Positions 59,786 to 64,000 of a stretch of DNA of 64,000 bases are shown here, piece by piece (the stretch's first letter is position 1; every line of letters begins with the position of its first letter). Below the pieces are notes generated by a model that worked only from the letters and a program-made list of their open reading frames with translations, searched no databases and was not told the origin of the DNA. A program made the translations under genes and the position numbers. The stretch is from Gemmatimonadaceae bacterium (GTDB lineage: Bacteria > Latescibacterota > UBA2968 > UBA8231). Where the stretch lies: positions 1 through 64,000 of the forward strand of contig JAPOZM010000007.1 of assembly GCA_026706075.1 (NCBI GenBank), given 5' to 3'.

Positions 59786-60030
59786 TCCTGAACGACGACT
59801 ATGTAATGAGTTCGTTGTCCGGCTGAAGCCGCATTTCTGCCTATAGGCTCATGGCGTACGGGTATTTGGCTGCTGATGCTTTACCTGAAGGCGAGAGGGG
59901 GCGCACAGTACGCGCCCCTGTGGCCCTTCAGGAGCCTCGCAGGCGCTGCGGGGCCGGCAGGAGAACCGGAGCACGACTTACCAGAGTAAGCACAAGTCCT
60001 TAGCACAGCAACTCAAGTCAGGCTGAAAAC
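59786..60030. other. PurM upstream region with nested inverted repeats
   Basis: The only strong structure is CCTGAAGG (59884-59891) paired with CCTTCAGG (59925-59932), enclosing GGGGCGC (59898-59904) paired with GCGCCCC (59912-59918). It could be a bidirectional terminator, a leader hairpin of purM, or the end of a lost mobile segment. GC is intermediate. No ORF of coding quality seen on either strand. Confidence 0.5.
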
Positions 60031-60228
60031 AGCTCTGCCCCCCGGTCCCGGTCGAGGAAGGTTGTCCCCCAGGTCGCGTGCGGGTCGGAACCGGGAATCG
60101 AGATCGTCGCCTCCAGGCGCCGGTGGAGTCCCGGCACGGAGATGAAGGCCCCCTGCTGGGTCGGCGTGTCGTTCAGGCAGAGCACGCCCTGCACACCGAG
60201 CGACAACGAACGGTTTTCTTGGAAGACA
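60031..60228 (-). pseudogene. Composite gene remnant: PhyH fragment joined to DUF5916-like tail
   Basis: On the minus strand, ~60228-60110 reads LGVQGVLCLNDTPTQQGAFI then SVPGLHRRLEA, the core of a phytanoyl-CoA dioxygenase. It then runs directly into a stretch (60105-60031) with nucleotide similarity to the end of the DUF5916-like gene at 60358-60423 (GAGGAAGGT...CCCAGGTCG...GGAACC). Neither part has an intact gene around it. It is a scar of at least one rearrangement. Confidence 0.6.
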
Positions 60229-60318
60229 CACTGGACGAATCGAGATGCTCCAAAGACCGATCCTCAGCGAGAAGGAGGAGGCCATGGGGCCAATCTACGA
60301 AGGTCGTGCCTTGAACGG

Positions 60319-62574
60319 TTACAGCCCCCACCACCAGTTGCCCTTGATCAGCAGGATGCTCTGCCCCGGGTCGAGGAAGGTGTTGCCCAGGTCGTCCCCG
60401 GGCCGGAACCGCGGGTCGAGGGCATCGAAGCCGCGGCCTCGGCTCTGCTGCCAGACGAGGAAGAGGGTGCTGCCGGGCCGGAACTCCCAGCGCAGCACCA
60501 GGTTGGAATGCAGGGAGCGGAAGTGGAAGTCGGGATTCCCGTCGAAGCCCGCGTAGGGGAGGAACTCGTAGGACCGTGGGCGGGCCAGCTCCTTGATGGC
60601 CCCGTAGTCGCCGGTGGTCACGAAGGGCTGGGCGTAGAGCTGCAGGCTCAGGGTGGGCGTGAAGGTCCAGTCGCCGCGCACGCTGATGTCCAGGACGCGG
60701 CTGTCGAGCTCTCCGAAGATGAAGCGGTCGGCCTCGCCGTCGCCGTCGTCGTCCTTGTTCCGCAGCCACTGGGCGAAGTTGCGCTGGTAGTTGTAGCTCG
60801 GCCCGATCGTCACCCTGAGCTGGGACATGGGCCTGAACTCGAGACGCACCCAGACCCCCGATTGCAGGTTGTCGCCGGACCGGCTCTCGAAGAGGCTCCA
60901 GCCGAACCGGGCGGTGACGGGCTTTCGGTCATCGCTCCACACACTCAGGTTGATCCGGGTGTCGGACGGGGCGACCATGATCGGTCCGCCGCGGGTGACC
61001 ACCTCGTCGAAGCCCTCGAAGTTGCGGATCACCCGGGCCCAGAAACCCCAGTAGTTGTGCAGCTGGTGCGAGGTGCTGGAGGCGATCCCCCGGAACAGCC
61101 GCACGCGCGCGTAGTTCCAGCGGACCCAGAAGTCGAGGTCAAACCAGGAACGGCGGGCGAACCAGTACGGGTGAAGCTTCTGGTGATAGAGGCCCAGGCC
61201 CGCCTGGATGCGGTTGCGGGGCTTCATCCAGCCCAGGTCGTTGACCTGGAAGTCGGGGGACCGCGCGTCCACGTGGGCCTCGCCGCCGAAGGCGCCTCCC
61301 GACTTCTTGAAGTTCATCAGACCCTCCCAGCCGGTGCCGCGCTCCTCCTCCTGTCCGGTGCGGCTCACGGCGAGGCGGGTGTAGATCCGGTAGGCGTTTT
61401 GCCGCCACTTGAGGTGCAGGTCGCCGGCCCCGACGTAGGCCGGGTCGAAGCCTCGGCCGTTGACCGCCGTGACCTCGGCGCCGGCGGTGGAGTTGGTCAG
61501 GAGGTCCTGCTGCACCCGGCCGACCAGGTAGTTGGTGACCGGTTCGACCTCGACGTGGCGGCGCACCGTGTCGGCCTGCTCGACGAGCACCTCCTCGCGG
61601 CCGGTGACGGCGTTGAGGAGACCGAAGGCCGTGCGTCCCCCCGTCTTCCCGGAGAGCTTGAGGGCGCCGAGGATCGTCGTGTGGTCGGGCCGCTCCAGCT
61701 CCCGGCTGCCGGCGGGAAGGGGGAACCGCGAAGGCGGCCGGCCGATGCGCCGCGAGTGGAACAGACGCGCCTGCCCGGTGACGCCCGTGATGCCCGGGCG
61801 GGGGGACTGGAAGATCTGGATGCCCTCCAGGAAGAAGGGCCGGCGCTCGCGGTGGCGGGTCTCGAAGACGGTCAGGTTGAGCACCGCGGGATCGCCCTCG
61901 ACCTGGCCGAAGTCCGGGGTTGATGGTGGCATTGAGGGAGATGTTGGGGCAAGCGTCTCAAGCCCATCCCCAGAGTAGTGCGAGATCTCCACGGCGACTA
62001 CTTCGGCCGGGTCCATCTGGTCATTCAGGAACTTAACCACTCTTTGCAGCTCCGGCGGGATCGCGTCGGCTACGAACACCAGGCGGATTCGTCCTGCCTG
62101 GAGGTTGGTCTTGACCACCTTCCAGAACTCCTCCGGCGATTCATGGTCAATGAAATCGCGCAACTGTAGATCGGGATCGTCCCCGGACGCCTCGCATGAC
62201 CCGCGGAAGAGATCCTGGAGTTGGTCAAGCGGCCAGTACGCGACTCCGTTCGCCGCGTACTCGAGCATCTGTCCGACAACCTCCCGGCGCAGTCTCGTAT
62301 CCGAGCTTCGCTTGACCTCGACCAGAGTCGGCACTCCATCCTGATCGAGGAAGAGGTGGTCGAGCGACCACCGGTCACCACCATCGTTCTCGCCGGGAAT
62401 CCCTGCCTCCCGCGAGACCAGCAACCACCGGCGGGGTGCGGTTGGGTCGATGTCATCGCCGCGCAGCAGGTCCGGGAAGCGGGCGAGAAGATCCTGCAAC
62501 TGATCCTCCGAGGAGTACTGCTGCTGATCAAGCGGCTTGAGGTCGCCATCGGCAACCAGGAACATCTTGCCCAC
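60319..62574 (-). CDS. Chimeric ORF: PD-(D/E)XK-type nuclease domain fused to DUF5916-type barrel
   Basis: About 750 residues. The start is set at a GTG at 62574 preceded by GGAAGGAAG, where the nuclease family begins (GKMFLVADGDLKPL); the frame stays open to 62871. Residues ~1-215 are a DUF91/NucS-like nuclease (DHLFLDQDGVPTLVEVKRSS) ending near SGDGLETLAPT. From about 61930 the frame continues directly as the C-terminal part of a DUF5916 outer-membrane protein, entering at TPDFGQVEGDPAVLNLTVFE and RRPFFLEGIQ. The DUF5916 signal peptide and CBM9-like domain are missing, so the barrel portion cannot be exported. The nuclease half is lower in GC. Confidence 0.75.
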   Translation of the reverse strand: MGKMFLVADGDLKPLDQQQYSSEDQLQDLLARFPDLLRGDDIDPTAPRRWLLVSREAGIPGENDGGDRWSLDHLFLDQDGVPTLVEVKRSSDTRLRREVVGQMLEYAANGVAYWPLDQLQDLFRGSCEASGDDPDLQLRDFIDHESPEEFWKVVKTNLQAGRIRLVFVADAIPPELQRVVKFLNDQMDPAEVVAVEISHYSGDGLETLAPTSPSMPPSTPDFGQVEGDPAVLNLTVFETRHRERRPFFLEGIQIFQSPRPGITGVTGQARLFHSRRIGRPPSRFPLPAGSRELERPDHTTILGALKLSGKTGGRTAFGLLNAVTGREEVLVEQADTVRRHVEVEPVTNYLVGRVQQDLLTNSTAGAEVTAVNGRGFDPAYVGAGDLHLKWRQNAYRIYTRLAVSRTGQEEERGTGWEGLMNFKKSGGAFGGEAHVDARSPDFQVNDLGWMKPRNRIQAGLGLYHQKLHPYWFARRSWFDLDFWVRWNYARVRLFRGIASSTSHQLHNYWGFWARVIRNFEGFDEVVTRGGPIMVAPSDTRINLSVWSDDRKPVTARFGWSLFESRSGDNLQSGVWVRLEFRPMSQLRVTIGPSYNYQRNFAQWLRNKDDDGDGEADRFIFGELDSRVLDISVRGDWTFTPTLSLQLYAQPFVTTGDYGAIKELARPRSYEFLPYAGFDGNPDFHFRSLHSNLVLRWEFRPGSTLFLVWQQSRGRGFDALDPRFRPGDDLGNTFLDPGQSILLIKGNWWWGL

Positions 62575-63021
62575 GGTGCTGCTTCCTTCCCTGTCAGCCA
62601 GGGTGACCAGGATCGGTGTTGTGTTCGGAGCGCCCCCGAAAACCCGGGTCACGCTGAACCTGCCAGACTCACCGTAACCTAGTGCACGATCGGACAGGCT
62701 CAGACGGTTCCGACGCTGCAAGGATCCCGTATGGTCGAACCAATCCGGAGGGGTACGTTTGGTCCAGGTGAAGGACACCACATGATCGGCAATCACGGAC
62801 ACATCGGCGTCGGCGAGATCGACCCGGAGGACATCGTCGAGGGTTACGACCCCACCGTCTTGCGCGGCCAAACCCCGCGGCAGGTCATCTCGCTGATGGA
62901 CGCGATCGGGGTCGAGCTGGCCAACAGCACCACGCCCGCGCGCTCAGGGAGCATCCGGGAAGGTTCATCGGCGTCTGCAAGATCGATGAATCAAGGGTGA
63001 CCACAGGTGTGACCGACAAGG
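62575..63021 (+). other. Junction region with an orphan coding fragment on the + strand
   Basis: 447 bp between the chimeric gene and the metallophosphoesterase (both minus). The + frame from ATG 62731 to TGA 63000 reads VGEIDPEDIVEGYDP and LRGQTPRQVISLMDAIGVE, then a Ser-rich tail. Third codon positions for ~58 codons from 62776 are G or C in all but four, a strong coding sign, while the minus frame is weaker. I cannot name the family. Likely the C-terminal remnant of a truncated gene, with no upstream part preserved. Confidence 0.5.
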
Positions 63022-64000
63022 TCACTCGCCCGCTTTCTTCCGGACCGTGGCCCGCACGGTCTCCTCCGCCGGGAAGTCCACCCGCGCCGTCAGCACCGTG
63101 TAGCGGCCGTCGTCGCTGGTGACCGCCGTCTCCAGCCGCCCCCCGTCCACCGAGTACTCCCCGGCGGGCAGCACGTAGGTCACGCGGCCGTCAGGGAAGT
63201 CCTCCTGCAGCCGGTTGGTCACCGTGGCCGTCACCCGGTCGTGCGTCCCGTCGTTGGCCGGATCCCAGGCGACCTCGAGGGGTGAAGGCCCTTCCCGCAG
63301 GAAGGGGATCGGTGCTATGGGGTCGCCGAGGTAGGTCAGCGACGCCACGCGTCCGTCCTCGAAGCGGACGATCCGGAAGCTCTCCTCGTCGTACTTGCCT
63401 GCCCGCACCGTGGGGGTGGCGCCGATGGACTGCACCTTGGGGCCCGGGCCGTGGGCGTCGTGGATCAACTGCACCCGGTGCCGGTCCAGGAAGTCCTCGA
63501 CCGGCGCGTTGGGCTCGTAGGCGTTGATCACCTTGATCCGGGTCTCGGCGCGCGAGGCCAGCAGCGCCTCGGCCCTGGAGAGGTCCACGTGCCAGGCGTG
63601 GCCGAAGTTGAGGATGCACAGGTCCGGGCCGTAGTCGATCATCCCCACCGGATCGCCGTACCAGCGCTCGTGTCCATAGAACTGGTGATTGCCGAAGTTG
63701 ATGGCGTAGGGCATCTGCAGGGCCTGGTGCGCCCCCGAGATGTAGGCCGGGTTCACCGAGTTGCTGATGAGGACCATGTCCGGCGCGATGAGGTTGGCGA
63801 CCTGCGCCAGCCGTCTCTCGAACTCCGCCTGGTACTGTCCCTGCGTGTCCAGGTGTCCGAAGGTCATGAAGACCGGATCGTCCGGGTACTCTCGAACGAC
63901 GTACACGCTCGCGGGGGAGCGCCGCTCCCAACGCCCGCGGGAGCCGGCCAGCCAGACCCACAGATCGTACAGCCCCGGTGGCATGTCCGGCGGCAGGGTC
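63022..64000 (-). CDS. Metallophosphoesterase, partial
   Basis: The frame is open at the right edge (upstream codons TLPPD precede the track's ATG), so the N-terminus is missing. Calcineurin-like features: FGHLDTQGQY, PDMVLISNSVNPAY, the GNHQF motif (INFGNHQFYG), LNFGHAWH with metal-binding histidines, and a C-terminal beta-domain (VTATVTNRLQEDF). A secreted or cytosolic phosphodiesterase/phosphatase; the missing start prevents localisation. Confidence 0.8.
   Translation of the reverse strand, partial: TLPPDMPPGLYDLWVWLAGSRGRWERRSPASVYVVREYPDDPVFMTFGHLDTQGQYQAEFERRLAQVANLIAPDMVLISNSVNPAYISGAHQALQMPYAINFGNHQFYGHERWYGDPVGMIDYGPDLCILNFGHAWHVDLSRAEALLASRAETRIKVINAYEPNAPVEDFLDRHRVQLIHDAHGPGPKVQSIGATPTVRAGKYDEESFRIVRFEDGRVASLTYLGDPIAPIPFLREGPSPLEVAWDPANDGTHDRVTATVTNRLQEDFPDGRVTYVLPAGEYSVDGGRLETAVTSDDGRYTVLTARVDFPAEETVRATVRKKAGE

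Noticed and set aside
60013-60285. Minus ORF of 90 residues read as a gene
   Set aside because: Mostly frame-shifted debris; the informative frame is the PhyH remnant in the neighbouring reading frame.

Overview
The window is 64 kb of GC-rich DNA (about 70% by eye) from a Gram-negative bacterium with an outer membrane. Evidence is two or three TonB-dependent receptors, lipoproteins with lipobox cysteines, a LolD-type ABC ATPase and a DUF5916-type outer-membrane barrel. The mix of Gfo/Idh/MocA dehydrogenases, phytanoyl-CoA-type dioxygenases, aldo/keto reductases, a LarA-like protein, DUF4091 and DUF2961 (GH172) carbohydrate enzymes and a HpcH/HpaI aldolase recalls uncultured FCB-type heterotrophs such as Latescibacterota. 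No rRNA or other phylogenetic marker was available, so that placement is inference. No tRNA, rRNA, transposase, integrase or CRISPR array was recognised.

Layout. 1-10.4 kb: the end of a phosphatase/sulfatase-like gene, a tandem structured repeat with a strong hairpin, then a long minus-strand series (Fe-ADH, LarA-like, D-threonine-aldolase-like, Zn-ADH, YfhO-like membrane protein, DCC protein, aldo/keto reductase, Gfo/Idh). 10.5-17.2 kb: a TonB-anchor-like protein with a LolA-like domain, HAD phosphatase, aldo/keto reductase, a frameshifted NIPSNAP gene, PhyH dioxygenase divergent from mannonate dehydratase, GNAT, and a small membrane protein coupled to an 18-codon ORF. 17.2-20.0 kb: lipoprotein plus TonB receptor. 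20.5-28.9 kb: radical SAM, GNAT, DUF255 protein, then RmlD, Dpm1-like and a GT2 fusion, then a reduced FtsX/LolD-like ABC pair. 29-36 kb: amidohydrolase, membrane hydrolase, GNAT and Gfo/Idh, divergent from a secreted DUF4091 protein. 36-40.3 kb: two small proteins, then a TPP riboswitch controlling a TonB receptor and thiamine pyrophosphokinase. 40.3-47.7 kb: radical SAM/HpcH aldolase, lactonase, a DUF433/PIN toxin-antitoxin locus with a broken toxin, GH172, DadA, zinc-ribbon and membrane protein. 47.8-58.6 kb: Ddl, DUF445, SDR, GGR-like flavoprotein, HtpG, ProA, a 2Fe-2S protein, an esterase, a CopG/MazF toxin-antitoxin pair and BirA. 58.6-64 kb: a lower-GC PurM followed by a scrambled patch with a PhyH remnant, an in-frame nuclease-DUF5916 chimera, an orphan coding fragment and a metallophosphoesterase running off the window.

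How the genes work together. Most of the catabolic content points to oxidation and aldol cleavage of sugar acids, hydroxy acids and hydroxy amino acids. Many adjacent genes overlap by TGATG, ATGA or GTGA, so they are probably translationally coupled. The clearest regulated unit is thiamine scavenging: the riboswitch has a readable terminator/antiterminator. Accessory signs (lower GC, frameshifts, gene remnants, a chimera) concentrate at 43.2-44.6, 57.0-57.8 and 58.6-63.0 kb.
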